Position numbers and translations under genes: made by a program. The notes under the pieces are model-generated. The model ran no database searches and was not told where the DNA came from. It was given only the letters and a program-made list of their open reading frames with translations. From NCBI RefSeq assembly GCF_037997115.1, contig NZ_CP150484.1:4216103-4274103 (forward strand): a stretch of DNA of 58,001 bases. Direction: 5' to 3'. This DNA is from Amycolatopsis coloradensis (GTDB taxonomy: Bacteria > Actinomycetota > Actinomycetes > Mycobacteriales > Pseudonocardiaceae). Positions 1-8,639 of the stretch are shown here, piece by piece; the stretch's first letter is position 1; every line of letters starts with the position of its first letter.

Positions 1-49
1 AAGGCCTCCTTCACTACCTTCAGGGTAGGCAAGGAGGCCTTCACTACCT
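1..49. repeat. Dispersed AAGGCCTCCTTCAC palindromic element
   Basis: Perfect 11-bp inverted arms AAGGCCTCCTT (1-11) and AAGGAGGCCTT (31-41) enclose a 19-nt loop, and TTCACTACCT occurs twice (10-19, 40-49). The same motif, as GTGAAGGCCTCCTTCACTACC or a shortened form, recurs near 54244-54274 and 57932-57952, so it is a dispersed intergenic family. It probably lies 3' of a gene outside the window, where it could act as a terminator. The rest of the gap up to 214 shows no gene; an AT-richer stretch at about 160-195 is a likely promoter/operator area for the MarR gene. Confidence 0.7.
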
Positions 50-214
50 GACCCACGATCAGCCGCAGCCAAATCCAGCAGGCACCCAAGACGCTCTTGG
101 CCCTGACCCCAATCGCCGCTCACGACCAGCTGTACCGATGCTGAGTCACTGGTCGACTACGCTTTGATACTTTCGATTTTGACCATTTTCACGGTGCGGG
201 GTTAGTGTTCGGCG

Positions 215-748
215 ATGGAAGACGTGGACGCGGCCGGACTGGACTTCTGGTCGTTCGTGGCGCTGGCGAACCGGCGGCTCGCGCATGAGTACGGCTTCCG
301 GCACCAGCTGGCGACCGAGGTCCTGCTGACCCTGAATCGTGCCTCCGACCTGGTGACTTACGATCTCGAAGCCGCGGTGCACCGGCCGCGCGGGCGGTCG
401 TGGTCGGCGTTCCGGCTGCTGTTCGTGGTCTGGCTCGCCGGGCCGCTCGAACCGACCAGCGCGGCCCGGCTGACCGGGATGAGTCGGGCGGCGGTGTCGA
501 ATCTGGTCAAGACGCTGGTCGCGGAGGGGATGCTCCACCGCGTCCCGGACGAACGGGACGGCCGTTCGGTGCAGTTGTCGCTGACCGAGGCGGGGCACGA
601 GGAGATGGTCTCGGTGTTCCGCGAGCACAACGAGCGCGAATTCGGCTGGACGAACGCGCTGACCGAGACCGAACAGCGCATCCTCGTCATGCTGCTGGGC
701 AAGCTGATCACGAGTCGCGCCGAGTTCGGCACCCGGAGCCGCAAGTAG
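215..748 (+). CDS. MarR-family transcriptional regulator
   Basis: A 177-aa protein with a MarR winged helix. The helix-turn-helix lies around residues 81-104 (SAARLTGMSRAAVSNLVKTL) and the wing around 108-125 carries the typical DERDGRS turn. MarR dimers bind palindromic operators and usually release DNA when they bind a phenolic or aromatic ligand. The next two genes, on the same strand 160 bp downstream, encode a barrel-like protein and fumarylacetoacetase, so control of aromatic amino acid breakdown is the simplest inference. A dyad TAGT-N10-ACTA (about 871-888), just upstream of that operon, is a candidate target. The family call is firm; the target is inferred. Confidence 0.9.
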   Translation: MEDVDAAGLDFWSFVALANRRLAHEYGFRHQLATEVLLTLNRASDLVTYDLEAAVHRPRGRSWSAFRLLFVVWLAGPLEPTSAARLTGMSRAAVSNLVKTLVAEGMLHRVPDERDGRSVQLSLTEAGHEEMVSVFREHNEREFGWTNALTETEQRILVMLLGKLITSRAEFGTRSRK

Positions 749-759
749 GCCGAAGGACG

Positions 760-816
760 CTTTCCCCGCATGTCACGGGAGGAAAGCGCCCTTCACCGCG
801 TCGCATGCGGGGAAAG
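760..816. terminator. Inverted repeat downstream of the MarR gene
   Basis: Arms CTTTCCCCGCATG (760-772) and CATGCGGGGAAAG (804-816) form a perfect 13-bp stem with a 31-nt loop, starting 12 nt after the MarR stop. There is no U-tract, as is common for actinobacterial terminators. It separates the regulator from the fumarylacetoacetase operon. Confidence 0.55.
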
Positions 817-907
817 TCCCCTTCAGCACCTTCCCGTCGCCCGGAAGACCGGACTACGCTGCCCGATGGATAGTAAAAGCGTGAACTAAATCGGCCAGGA
901 GGAGACC

Positions 908-1750
908 ATGGTGGACGGCGGACGGATTCCCGCGCTCTTCGCCGGGCTGTGCGACGACGCCGCGGTGTTCCCGCCCGGGCTGGCCCCGCTACCGGACGCC
1001 GTCGCGGCGCACGACGAGCACGTCTCCGCCTGGTACGCCGGCCTCGTCGGCCCGCTCGTCATCGCCGCCACCGCGCTCGGCGACCTCGCCGAAGTGCTGG
1101 GAGACCGGGCGGCCCCGCTGCCGGTCTCGGTGACCCTGCCCGGCGGGCCCGCGCAGCTCGACGGCGTACTCGACGCCGTGGAGAAGCTCCCGGTGAAACT
1201 CGACGCGCTTGAGATCGCCGTCCCGGACGGGATGGGCCCGGACGAGGTGCTCGCCGCGCTTTCCCGTGCCACCGCACCGGTCTTCGTCGAGATCCCGCGC
1301 GACGAGCGACGTGTCCCGCTGCTGACCGCCCTTTCCGGCACCGGTCACCACGCGAAGTTCCGCACCGGTGGCGTCCGGGCCGACCTGTACCCCGGCGAAG
1401 CGGAGCTCGCCGCGTCGGTGCGGGCAGCCGCCGGGGCGGGCGTTCCGTTCAAGGCCACCGCCGGGTTGCACCACGCCCTTCGCAACACCGATCCCGAGAC
1501 CGGCTTCGAACAGCACGGCTTCCTCAACCTGATGCTCGCCACCGACGCCGTCCTCACCGATGGCGACGCCGAAGCCGTTCTCGCCGAACGAGACGGCGCT
1601 GTCATCGCCGGACGGCTGCGGGAGCTGCACGCGGATCGCGTCACCGCCCTCCGCGCGGCTTTCACGTCGTTCGGCACCTGCAGCATCACCGACCCCCTGA
1701 CCGAACTGGCCGGACTCGGCCTGCTCGAGGCGCCCCGAGGAGAGGCATGA
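908..1750 (+). CDS. Conserved barrel-like protein coupled to fumarylacetoacetase
   Basis: A 280-aa protein that I cannot assign to a named enzyme. Alternating hydrophobic strands and helices (PLVIAAT 49-55, PVSVTLP 72-78, LDALEIAVP 98-106, PVFVEIPR 124-131, AKFRTGG 149-155, VPFKATAGLHH 179-189, HGFLN 203-207) read like a TIM barrel. The Lys/Arg/His-rich strand ends look like a phosphate- or acid-binding active site. AGGAGGAG lies before the ATG. Its stop overlaps the fumarylacetoacetase start (ATGA), so the two are translationally coupled. A role beside the last step of homogentisate degradation is inferred from this coupling alone. Confidence 0.75.
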   Translation: MVDGGRIPALFAGLCDDAAVFPPGLAPLPDAVAAHDEHVSAWYAGLVGPLVIAATALGDLAEVLGDRAAPLPVSVTLPGGPAQLDGVLDAVEKLPVKLDALEIAVPDGMGPDEVLAALSRATAPVFVEIPRDERRVPLLTALSGTGHHAKFRTGGVRADLYPGEAELAASVRAAAGAGVPFKATAGLHHALRNTDPETGFEQHGFLNLMLATDAVLTDGDAEAVLAERDGAVIAGRLRELHADRVTALRAAFTSFGTCSITDPLTELAGLGLLEAPRGEA

Positions 1751-2922
1751 CCACGATCGACATCCCCGCAGGCTCGCTGTTCGGGATCGACAACCTGCCG
1801 TACGGCGTGTTCTCCGTCGACAGCGATTCCCCGCGCGTCGGCGTGCGCGTCGGCGACTCCGTTCTCGACCTGGCCGCGGCGCTCGGCGACGACGTGTTCG
1901 CCGCGCCGACCCTGAACCCGTTCATGGCGCAGGGATACGACCGCTGGGTGGCGGTCCGGGAGCGGATCCGCGACCTGGTCACCGGCGAGGTCCCCGACGG
2001 CGCGGTCCACCCCGTCGAACGGGTGACCCTGCACCTGCCGATCGAGGTCGCGGACTACGTCGACTTCTACGCCTCCGAACACCACGCCTCGAACGTCGGC
2101 AGGCTCTTCCGCCCCGACGCGGAACCGTTGCTGCCCAACTGGAAGCACCTCCCGGTCGGCTACCACGGGCGGTCCGGCACCGTCCTGGTCTCCGGTACGG
2201 ACATCGTGCGCCCGAGCGGTCAGCGCAAGGCCCCGGCCGAAGCGGCGCCGGTGTTCGGGCCGAGCACGCGGCTGGACATCGAGGCCGAGATGGGCTTCAT
2301 CGTCGGCACCGGAACCCCGCTGAACACCCCGATCACCCCGGATTCCTTCCCCCGCCACGTTTTCGGCGCGGTCCTGCTCAACGACTGGTCGGCCCGCGAC
2401 ATCCAGGCGTGGGAATACGTCCCGCTGGGCCCGCACCTCGGCAAGAGCTTCGCGACGTCGATCTCTCCTTGGGTCGTGCCGATCCTGGCGCTGGAGGCCG
2501 CGCGGATCCCGCTGCCCGGCCAGACGGACCCGGAGCCGCTGCCGTACCTGCGGGAAAGCGACGCGTGGGGGCTCGACATCGACCTCGTCATCGAATGGAA
2601 CGGCGAGGAGGTCAGCCGCCCGCCGTTCCGCGAGATGTACTGGTCGCCCGCCCAGATGCTCGCGCACCTGACGGTCAACGGCGCCTCCTCGCGCACGGGC
2701 GACCTGTACGGCTCCGGCACGATCTCCGGACCGGAGAAGCACCAGCGCGGCGCGTTCCTCGAATTGTCCTGGGGCGGCAAGGAACCGCTCACGGTCAAGG
2801 GAGAGGAGCGCACCTTCCTGCTGGACGGCGACGAGGTCGTGATCACCGGCACCGCGCCCGGCGCGAACGGCTCGCGGATCGGGTTCGGCGAGGTGCGGGG
2901 ACGCGTCCTGCCTGCCCTGTGA
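1747..2922 (+). CDS. fahA: Fumarylacetoacetase
   Basis: This 391-aa protein hydrolyses 4-fumarylacetoacetate to fumarate and acetoacetate, the final step of tyrosine/homogentisate catabolism in the cytosol. An N-terminal SH3-like FAH domain (about 1-105) precedes the catalytic beta-roll domain. Residues matching the mammalian metal and active sites are visible: D106 in DYVDFY, H113 in EHHASNVG, E179 and E181 in LDIEAEMGF, D213 in LNDWSARD and K233 in LGKSFATS. The length is normal, and the 4-nt overlap with the upstream gene indicates coupled translation. No homogentisate dioxygenase or maleylacetoacetate isomerase is in the window. The minus-strand ABC gene ends 2 nt after its stop. Confidence 0.96.
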   Translation: MTTIDIPAGSLFGIDNLPYGVFSVDSDSPRVGVRVGDSVLDLAAALGDDVFAAPTLNPFMAQGYDRWVAVRERIRDLVTGEVPDGAVHPVERVTLHLPIEVADYVDFYASEHHASNVGRLFRPDAEPLLPNWKHLPVGYHGRSGTVLVSGTDIVRPSGQRKAPAEAAPVFGPSTRLDIEAEMGFIVGTGTPLNTPITPDSFPRHVFGAVLLNDWSARDIQAWEYVPLGPHLGKSFATSISPWVVPILALEAARIPLPGQTDPEPLPYLRESDAWGLDIDLVIEWNGEEVSRPPFREMYWSPAQMLAHLTVNGASSRTGDLYGSGTISGPEKHQRGAFLELSWGGKEPLTVKGEERTFLLDGDEVVITGTAPGANGSRIGFGEVRGRVLPAL

Positions 2923-2923
2923 C

Positions 2924-4231
2924 TCAGCTACCGGGAATCCCGTTGGGCGGCGGCCCGTCGTTCGCGGCGGAGTCGTCCGCCTTGATGGGTGCTTCGCCGA
3001 GGTCGGTCACCAGTACCGGTGTCAGATCCTTGCCGACGCCTCCCTTGAGTTCGACCACCGACATCCCGGAGATGCCGAGGTGGCTGTCTCCGGTGTACCG
3101 GAACGGCGCCAGACCCGGTCCCTCGAACGTCTTCCCGGACTGCTGGATCACCTCGACGAGGTGCTCGCGCGTCAGGTCCTTTCCGGCCGCCCGCAACGCC
3201 TGGACGAACGTGTACGCCTGCGCCATCCCGTAAATGCGGTAGTTCGTCAGGTCGCCGCCCTTGCCGTGTGCCTTCCAGACGCTCTGCCACAGCTTCGTCC
3301 ACGCGTTGTCCGGCGCGTCGACACCCGGCAGGTACTCGGTGGTGACCACGCCGTCGATGAGCGACGCGCCGTTGGTGACCTTGCCTTCGGAGAACCGCGC
3401 GAGCAGCGAACCGACGAGCGCGGGATCGGAGCCGACGTTGCTGTAGACCCACTTCGGCTTGAACCCGATCTTCAGCGACGCCAGCTGGGAAAGCGCGGTG
3501 TACGACGGAACGGTGAAGCCCAGCACCAGATCCACGCCCGCGGCCTTGAGTTTCGCGATCTGCGGCGCGATGTCGGTGTTGCCGGGCGAGTATTTCGCGA
3601 CCTCCACGATCTGCTGCCCGAGGTAACGCCGGACACCCTTCTCGCCGTCGCGGCCGAAGTCGTCGTCCTGGAGGAACAGGCCGACCTTGGCGTTCGGCAT
3701 GTTCTTCCGAACCCAGTCGCCGATGATCTTGCCCTCGATCTCGTAGTCCGGCTGCCAGCCGAAGGTGAACGGCGCCTTCTTCGGATCGTCGCCCCAACGC
3801 AGCGAACCCGAGGACACGAACAGGTCCGGCACCTTGGAGTTGTTCAGGAAGTCGACGACGGCGCTGTGCGTGGGCGTGCCGAGGCCGCCGACCATCGCGA
3901 AGATCTCCTCCCTGAGCACCAGTTCGTCGGTGACCGCGCTCGTGGTGGTCGGGTTGTAGCCGTCGTCCTTCACCACGAACTCGATCTTGCGGCCGTTGAC
4001 GCCGCCGTTCGCGTTCACGTAGTCGTAGTAGGCCTGATGACCGCTCGGGATCTCGCTGTAGCCCGGCGCGGCGACGCCGGTCAACGGGAAATGCGCGCCG
4101 ATCTTGATGATCGTGTCGGTGACGCCGACCGTCGAGCCCTTCTGCTCGCCATCGGGTCTGCCGCCCGCTCCGCAGGCGGCGGTGACCGTGACGGCCAGGA
4201 AGACGGCCACGGCCTTGGTCCAGCGTTTCAT
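2924..4231 (-). CDS. Branched-chain amino acid type ABC transporter, substrate-binding lipoprotein
   Basis: A 435-aa periplasmic-binding protein of the HAAT (Leu/Ile/Val-binding, type I) family. The signal peptide ends in a lipobox (TAAC, lipidated Cys20), so the protein should be tethered outside the membrane. Mature-domain hallmarks are IKIGAHFPLTG and YDYVNANGGVNGRKIEFVVKDDGY. It is the last gene of a five-gene transporter cluster (ATPases, permeases, SBP) and overlaps the permease stop by 4 nt. HAAT proteins bind branched-chain amino acids but also aromatic acids, amides and urea; the ligand here cannot be read from sequence. A longer N-terminal extension is open but lacks the signal peptide. 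Confidence 0.93.
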   Translation of the reverse strand: MKRWTKAVAVFLAVTVTAACGAGGRPDGEQKGSTVGVTDTIIKIGAHFPLTGVAAPGYSEIPSGHQAYYDYVNANGGVNGRKIEFVVKDDGYNPTTTSAVTDELVLREEIFAMVGGLGTPTHSAVVDFLNNSKVPDLFVSSGSLRWGDDPKKAPFTFGWQPDYEIEGKIIGDWVRKNMPNAKVGLFLQDDDFGRDGEKGVRRYLGQQIVEVAKYSPGNTDIAPQIAKLKAAGVDLVLGFTVPSYTALSQLASLKIGFKPKWVYSNVGSDPALVGSLLARFSEGKVTNGASLIDGVVTTEYLPGVDAPDNAWTKLWQSVWKAHGKGGDLTNYRIYGMAQAYTFVQALRAAGKDLTREHLVEVIQQSGKTFEGPGLAPFRYTGDSHLGISGMSVVELKGGVGKDLTPVLVTDLGEAPIKADDSAANDGPPPNGIPGS

Positions 4232-5229
4232 GAAGTTCTCCTCCGGTGGATGAGTTTCCGCAGCCCACCGGCGAGACCGGCGGGCGCGAGCAGCACGATC
4301 AGGACGGTGACCAGGCCGTAGATCAACGGCGCCAGATGCGCGGCCTGCACGTCGGACAGGCCGAGATCCGTTCCCGCGCCGGTCACCAGCGGCGGCAGAA
4401 AGGTCAGCAGCGCGGCGCCGGCGAGCGCTCCGGTCAGGCTCCCGAGACCGCCGAGCACCACCGCGGAAACCAGCAGCAGCGACAACGTCAGCGCGAACCC
4501 GCTCGGCGCCGCCAGCCGCGCCGACAGCGCCATCAGCGCACCGGCCAGCCCCGCGCACCCCGAGCTGACGACGAACGCCCGCACCCGCGTGCGACCGAGG
4601 TCGATCCCGGCGAGTTCGGCGGCCACGTCCTCGTCGCGGACCGCCCGCCAGTCGCGTCCGACGCGGCCACGGGACAGGTTCGCCAGCAGCACGAACACGA
4701 TGATCACCGCGAGCCACGAAAGATAGGCGAGATAACGGATCGACGTGAGTTCCTTGCCGGTGACGAAGTACGCGGCGTCCGCCAGCCAGACGGGGATTTC
4801 CGGCATGCGCACGGGCAAGCCTTGTTCGCCGCCGAGCGCTTCGCCGAAGAACAACGGGATCCCGGGGACGGCGACGGCGAGCGCGAGTGTCGCCCCGGCG
4901 AGATACGGCCCGTGCAGCCTGGCCGCGGCGACGCCCACGAGTGCCCCGACGGCCAGCGTGATCACCATCGCCAGCACCAGGATCACCGGCAGCGGAAGGA
5001 ATTCCGATTTCAGCAGGAGCGCCGTCGAGTACGCGCCGACGGCCATCAAGGCGCCGTGCCCGAGCGACAGCTGCCCGTTGAGACCGGTCAAGACGGTCAG
5101 GCCGCCCGCCGCGATCGCGAAGTACGCCATCGTGGTGAGCTGCGAGGTGAGGAACGGCCCGGAGTTCTCCAGGACCAGCACGACGACGAGCAGCGCGGCG
5201 AGCGCGCTCAGCAGAGAACGGCGAGGCAC
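4228..5229 (-). CDS. Branched-chain amino acid type ABC permease (LivM-like)
   Basis: A 333-aa integral membrane permease of the LivM type with about 9-10 hydrophobic segments. It contains the characteristic GGLTVLTGLNGQLSLGHGA motif and, near the C terminus, VVLGGLGSLTGALAGA. I chose the GTG at 5229 because GGAGG sits 7-8 nt upstream and the start then lies one base after the LivH stop; a longer frame reaches 5268. Its stop overlaps the SBP start (ATGA). It should pair with the LivH-like permease to form the channel. Confidence 0.92.
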   Translation of the reverse strand: MPRRSLLSALAALLVVVLVLENSGPFLTSQLTTMAYFAIAAGGLTVLTGLNGQLSLGHGALMAVGAYSTALLLKSEFLPLPVILVLAMVITLAVGALVGVAAARLHGPYLAGATLALAVAVPGIPLFFGEALGGEQGLPVRMPEIPVWLADAAYFVTGKELTSIRYLAYLSWLAVIIVFVLLANLSRGRVGRDWRAVRDEDVAAELAGIDLGRTRVRAFVVSSGCAGLAGALMALSARLAAPSGFALTLSLLLVSAVVLGGLGSLTGALAGAALLTFLPPLVTGAGTDLGLSDVQAAHLAPLIYGLVTVLIVLLAPAGLAGGLRKLIHRRRTS

Positions 5230-5230
5230 G

Positions 5231-6109
5231 TCAGACCCTCCGTTCACGGACGCTCGCGAACAGGCCACCGGGCTTCAGGAGCAGCACCACCATGAGCAGC
5301 GCCAGCGCGGCGAGCGGTACGAGTTCCGAGCCGACATAGCCGCTCACCAAACTCAGCGACAGGCCGAGGACGACGCCGCCGACGACCGCGCCGACCGGGC
5401 TGTCCAGGCCGCCGAGCACCGCGGCGACGAAACCGTACACCACCACACCGTCCATATAGGACGGATGGACGAGACCGCCGCCGGCGATCAGCAGACCGGA
5501 CAGCGAACCGGCGAGCGCCGCCAGCGCCCAGCCCAGGGTGAGCATCCGCCCGACCCGCACGCCGAGCAGGCGGGCCACCTCCCGGTCGAAGGCCGCGGCC
5601 CGCATCCGCAAGCCCAGATCGGTACCGCGGAACAACAGCACGAGCCCGATCAGCACCACCCCGACGGCGGCGATGGTGAACACGCCGAACCCGGTCAGCG
5701 CGATCGTCGTGTCGCCGAGCCGGAACCCGGTGAGCCCGAACGGCGCCGGGAACGACCGGTACCGCGAGCCGAACACCAGCGCCGCCAGCGCGTGCAGCAC
5801 GATGAACAGCCCCAGGGTCAGGATGACGGCGTTGATCTCGGGTTTCCCCGAGACGAACCGGATCACGAACCGTTCCACCAGCGCGCCGAGCACCAGGCCC
5901 GAAAGCAGGGCGACGGCGAAACCCGCCCAGTACGACCAGCCCGCGTCGATCAGGACGAGCGCGACGTAGGTGGTGATCATCGCCATCGGCGCTTGCGCGA
6001 AGTTCACGATCCGCGTCGCCCGCCAGATCAGCACGAGTGCCAGTGCGAACGCGGCGTAGACCGCGCCCAGCGTCAGGCCGGTGAGTGCGGTGGTGAGCAG
6101 TTGCTGCAC
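5231..6109 (-). CDS. Branched-chain amino acid type ABC permease (LivH-like)
   Basis: A 292-aa permease with about 8 transmembrane helices. It shows LivH family features: LTGLTLGAVYAAFALALVLIWRATRIVNFAQAP near the start and AVLGGLDSPVGAVVGGVVLG in the coupling-helix region. It sits between the ATPase LivF-like gene (11 nt gap) and the LivM-like gene (1 nt gap), so the whole set is one operon. It should form half of the membrane channel. Confidence 0.93.
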   Translation of the reverse strand: MQQLLTTALTGLTLGAVYAAFALALVLIWRATRIVNFAQAPMAMITTYVALVLIDAGWSYWAGFAVALLSGLVLGALVERFVIRFVSGKPEINAVILTLGLFIVLHALAALVFGSRYRSFPAPFGLTGFRLGDTTIALTGFGVFTIAAVGVVLIGLVLLFRGTDLGLRMRAAAFDREVARLLGVRVGRMLTLGWALAALAGSLSGLLIAGGGLVHPSYMDGVVVYGFVAAVLGGLDSPVGAVVGGVVLGLSLSLVSGYVGSELVPLAALALLMVVLLLKPGGLFASVRERRV

Positions 6110-6120
6110 GAAGCTCCCTT

Positions 6121-6825
6121 TCAGAATCCGAGGTAGGCGTGCCGGAGCGCGTCGTCCGCGACGAGCGCGGCCGCGTCCCGCCGGACGACGACCCGCCCGA
6201 GGTTGAGCACGACACCGTGGTCGGCGATGGACAGCGCGCTGCGGGCGTTCTGCTCGACCAGCACGACGGCCAGGCCTTCGTCGTGGACGAGACCGCGCAG
6301 CAGCCCGAAGATCCGTGCCACGATCCTGGGCGCGAGACCCAAGGAGGGTTCGTCGAGCAGCAGCACCTTCGGCCGGGAGAGCAGCGCGCGGCCGATGACC
6401 AGCATTTGCCGCTCTCCACCGGAAAGGACGTGCGCGAGACCGTTCTTGCGGTCGGCCAGCGCCGGGAAGAGGTCGTAGATCCGGCGGAGATCGGCCGTCG
6501 TCGCGCGGCCGCGTGCCCCGAGTGCGCCGAGCCGCAGGTTCTCCTCGACGGTCAGTTCGGCCAGCACGCCGCGGCCCTCGGGGACGTGCGCGAGCCCGAG
6601 CACCGGAAGGTCCTCTGTGGACACGCGGCTCAGGTCCCGGCCGGCGAGCGAGACGCTGCCGCCCGCCGGCGTCACCAGTCCCGAAATGGTGCGCAACAAG
6701 GTGGTCTTGCCCGCGCCGTTCGCGCCGAGCACCGCGGTGATCTCGCCTTCCGCGGCCGAAAGGTTCACGGAATCGAGCGCGCGCACCGGGCCGTAGTTCG
6801 CCGAAAGATTCTCAACCGTCAGCAC
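6121..6825 (-). CDS. Branched-chain amino acid type ABC ATPase (LivF-like)
   Basis: A 234-aa ABC ATPase with Walker A GANGAGKT, signature LSGGERQ, Walker B VLLLDEPSLGLAP and switch His in LVEQN-type context. It is closest to LivF, which powers the heterodimeric permease. The GTG at 6825 is preferred because AGGAGG lies about 6 nt upstream. That start overlaps the end of the LivG-like gene by 14 nt, consistent with coupled translation. A GTG at 6840 would add five residues. Confidence 0.92.
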   Translation of the reverse strand: MLTVENLSANYGPVRALDSVNLSAAEGEITAVLGANGAGKTTLLRTISGLVTPAGGSVSLAGRDLSRVSTEDLPVLGLAHVPEGRGVLAELTVEENLRLGALGARGRATTADLRRIYDLFPALADRKNGLAHVLSGGERQMLVIGRALLSRPKVLLLDEPSLGLAPRIVARIFGLLRGLVHDEGLAVVLVEQNARSALSIADHGVVLNLGRVVVRRDAAALVADDALRHAYLGF

Positions 6826-7582
6826 CGGCCACCTCCTCACCGAGGTAGGCCGCCTGGACCGCCGGATCCGCGCGGACCTCGTCCGGGGTACCGCGGGCGA
6901 TGACCCTCCCGAAGTCCAGCACCACGATCTCGTCGCAGACGCCCATCACCAGATCCATGTGGTGCTCGACGAGCATCACCGACATGCGCTCGGTCAGGCC
7001 GCGGACGAGCGCGCCGACCTCGTTGATCTCGGCCGACGACAGGCCGCCCGCCGGTTCGTCGAGCAGCAGCAGGTCGGGTTCGCTCACCAGCGCTCGCGCC
7101 AGAGCGACGCGCTTCTTCAGCGGGTAAGGAAGGCTCGCGGGATAGCGCTGGGCGACGTCGGCGATGTCGAAGGCCTCCAGTTGAATCATCGCGCGCTCGG
7201 TCAGCGCCTTCTCGTCCTTCGTCCACCCCAGAAACGAGGACCAGAAGCCGGATTTCGCGTGCCTGCCCGCCCCCGCGAGGACGTTCTCCAGCACGGTCAT
7301 CCGGTCGAACAGGCCGAGTTCCTGCAGGCTTCGGGCGATCCCGAGGCCGGTGAGGTGATGCGGGCGCAGCCGCCGTAGTTCCGTGCCGCGCCAGGTCAGC
7401 GTGCCGGTGTCCGGGCGGACGAAACCGCACGCCACGTTGAAGAGCGTGGTCTTGCCCGCCCCGTTCGGGCCGATCACCCCGAGCACCCGGCCCGGAGCGA
7501 CGGTCAGGGAGACGTCCGACAAGGCGACGAGACCACCGAAGGTCACCGACACGCCGGACAGCTCGAAGGTCGACAGGGTCAC
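6812..7582 (-). CDS. Branched-chain amino acid type ABC ATPase (LivG-like)
   Basis: A 256-aa ABC ATPase. Walker A is GPNGAGKTT and Walker B LLLLDEPAGGLSS, followed by VMLVEHHMDLVMG, typical of LivG. The expected signature (LSYGQQR type) is replaced by LPYPLKKRVALA, an unusual degenerate signature that may leave this ATP site weak while LivF supplies a canonical one. The GTG at 7582 is preceded by GGGAG; the frame runs on upstream to 7960, but that part overlaps the hydrolase gene and looks non-coding. First gene of the transporter set, 59 bp after the secreted hydrolase. Confidence 0.9.
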   Translation of the reverse strand: MTLSTFELSGVSVTFGGLVALSDVSLTVAPGRVLGVIGPNGAGKTTLFNVACGFVRPDTGTLTWRGTELRRLRPHHLTGLGIARSLQELGLFDRMTVLENVLAGAGRHAKSGFWSSFLGWTKDEKALTERAMIQLEAFDIADVAQRYPASLPYPLKKRVALARALVSEPDLLLLDEPAGGLSSAEINEVGALVRGLTERMSVMLVEHHMDLVMGVCDEIVVLDFGRVIARGTPDEVRADPAVQAAYLGEEVAGADG

Positions 7583-7607
7583 GCAAGAACTCCCAACGGA
7601 GAGAGGA

Positions 7608-7633
7608 GGCCCCGGCGCGGGCGCGCCGGGGCC
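7608..7633 (-). terminator. GC-rich hairpin between hydrolase and ABC operon
   Basis: GGCCCCGGCGC (7608-7618) and GCGCCGGGGCC (7623-7633) form a perfect 11-bp stem with a 4-nt loop, 8 nt after the hydrolase stop. There is no U-run. It may end the hydrolase transcript or attenuate read-through into the transporter genes, for which no separate promoter is obvious in the 59-bp gap. Confidence 0.6.
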
Positions 7634-7641
7634 GGTGACGC

Positions 7642-8499
7642 TCAGGCGTGCGGACATGTGTCCCGGTAGTCGCTGATCGTGCGGTCGTCCGGGGCGGGGC
7701 AGAGGAACTGCTCGTAGCGGGTGTCGTTGTCCACGAACCGCTTCAGCCACGAGATCGTGTACTTGGCCATGGTCGTGTTCGCCGTGTTCGGGAAGAAGTG
7801 GCTCGCGTTGTCCAGCTCCATGTATGCCTTCTCCGCCGAAGCGGGAATGCTGGTGTAGAACGGGATCGAGTGCGACGCCACCGGCGCGACGGAGTCGGAC
7901 TCGCCGCCGATGACGAACGTCGGCACCCTCAGCGAGGACCACGACTTCTGCGTGTTCCACGGCGCGAGCGGTACCGCGGCCTGCAGCGAGGGCCGGTCCT
8001 GCGCGGCTTCGAGCGAACCGCCGCCGCCCATCGAGTGGCCCGCCACCGCGAGCCGGGTGGTGTCGATGCGGGACCGGACGGTGCTGCGCTGGGTCAGGTA
8101 GTCGAGCGCGGCCAGCAGCTGGTCACCGCGGCTGTCGGGCTGGTCGTAGATCGTGTTGGTGTCGATCGTGAACACCACGAAGCCCTGCGACGCCAGCCGC
8201 GGGCCCATCCACGCGATACTCGACTGGGTCGCGGTGAACCCCGGCGAGATGGCGACCGCGCCGAACGTGCCCTGCGCGGTGCTGGTGGGGTAGTAGATGG
8301 TTCCGCCGCCGAAGCCGGTGACGGCCAGGCTCGACACGGAAGTCTGGGATACCGCGAACGAGCCGCGAGAGGCTTCGATGCTGCTTTCCGTCGGGTCGGG
8401 TCCTCGTTCGTAGGGGTTCTCGGCGGCGTAGGCCGCGGGGGCGACAGTGAGTGCCGCGACGGTGGCCAGTCCACAAAGGATCCGGGTCGTACTACGCAT
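7642..8499 (-). CDS. Secreted polyester hydrolase, cutinase/PETase family
   Basis: A 285-aa secreted alpha/beta hydrolase that reads as a close relative of Thermobifida cutinases (TfCut2/LCC type). After a signal peptide (cleavage near AYAA, residue 26) it keeps [11 protein letters not shown], the nucleophile elbow GHSMGGGG (Ser156), Asp202 in GGESDSVAP and His234 in NASHFF. Trp181 in APWN and the C-terminal Cys267/Cys282 pair are also present. The oxyanion position after SPG is Phe88, where Thermobifida enzymes have Tyr. E200/D202/D230 recall the acidic calcium site of those enzymes. Family members cleave cutin, aliphatic polyesters and often PET. It is read first on this strand, ahead of the transporter genes and divergent from a TetR gene. 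Confidence 0.92.
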   Translation of the reverse strand: MRSTTRILCGLATVAALTVAPAAYAAENPYERGPDPTESSIEASRGSFAVSQTSVSSLAVTGFGGGTIYYPTSTAQGTFGAVAISPGFTATQSSIAWMGPRLASQGFVVFTIDTNTIYDQPDSRGDQLLAALDYLTQRSTVRSRIDTTRLAVAGHSMGGGGSLEAAQDRPSLQAAVPLAPWNTQKSWSSLRVPTFVIGGESDSVAPVASHSIPFYTSIPASAEKAYMELDNASHFFPNTANTTMAKYTISWLKRFVDNDTRYEQFLCPAPDDRTISDYRDTCPHA

Positions 8500-8524
8500 G
8501 GTGCCGTCTCCGTTCGCCGTTGAA

Positions 8525-8535
8525 CACGGTCCGTG
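8525..8535. promoter_or_regulatory. Candidate TetR operator between hydrolase and regulator
   Basis: The perfect dyad CACGGTCCGTG lies in the 140-bp gap between the divergent hydrolase (start 8499) and TetR gene (start 8640). Its placement 26 nt from the hydrolase start fits repression of that gene. This is inference from position and symmetry only. Confidence 0.35.
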
Positions 8536-8639
8536 GTGATGGACTGTGGCAAACGCCCGGAGGGGGCTGCATCGGTGAAATCGCCAGTCTTGATCCGCGA
8601 CCGTTCCCGCCGGGCCGGTCGCCCGTACGATCGGCGATC

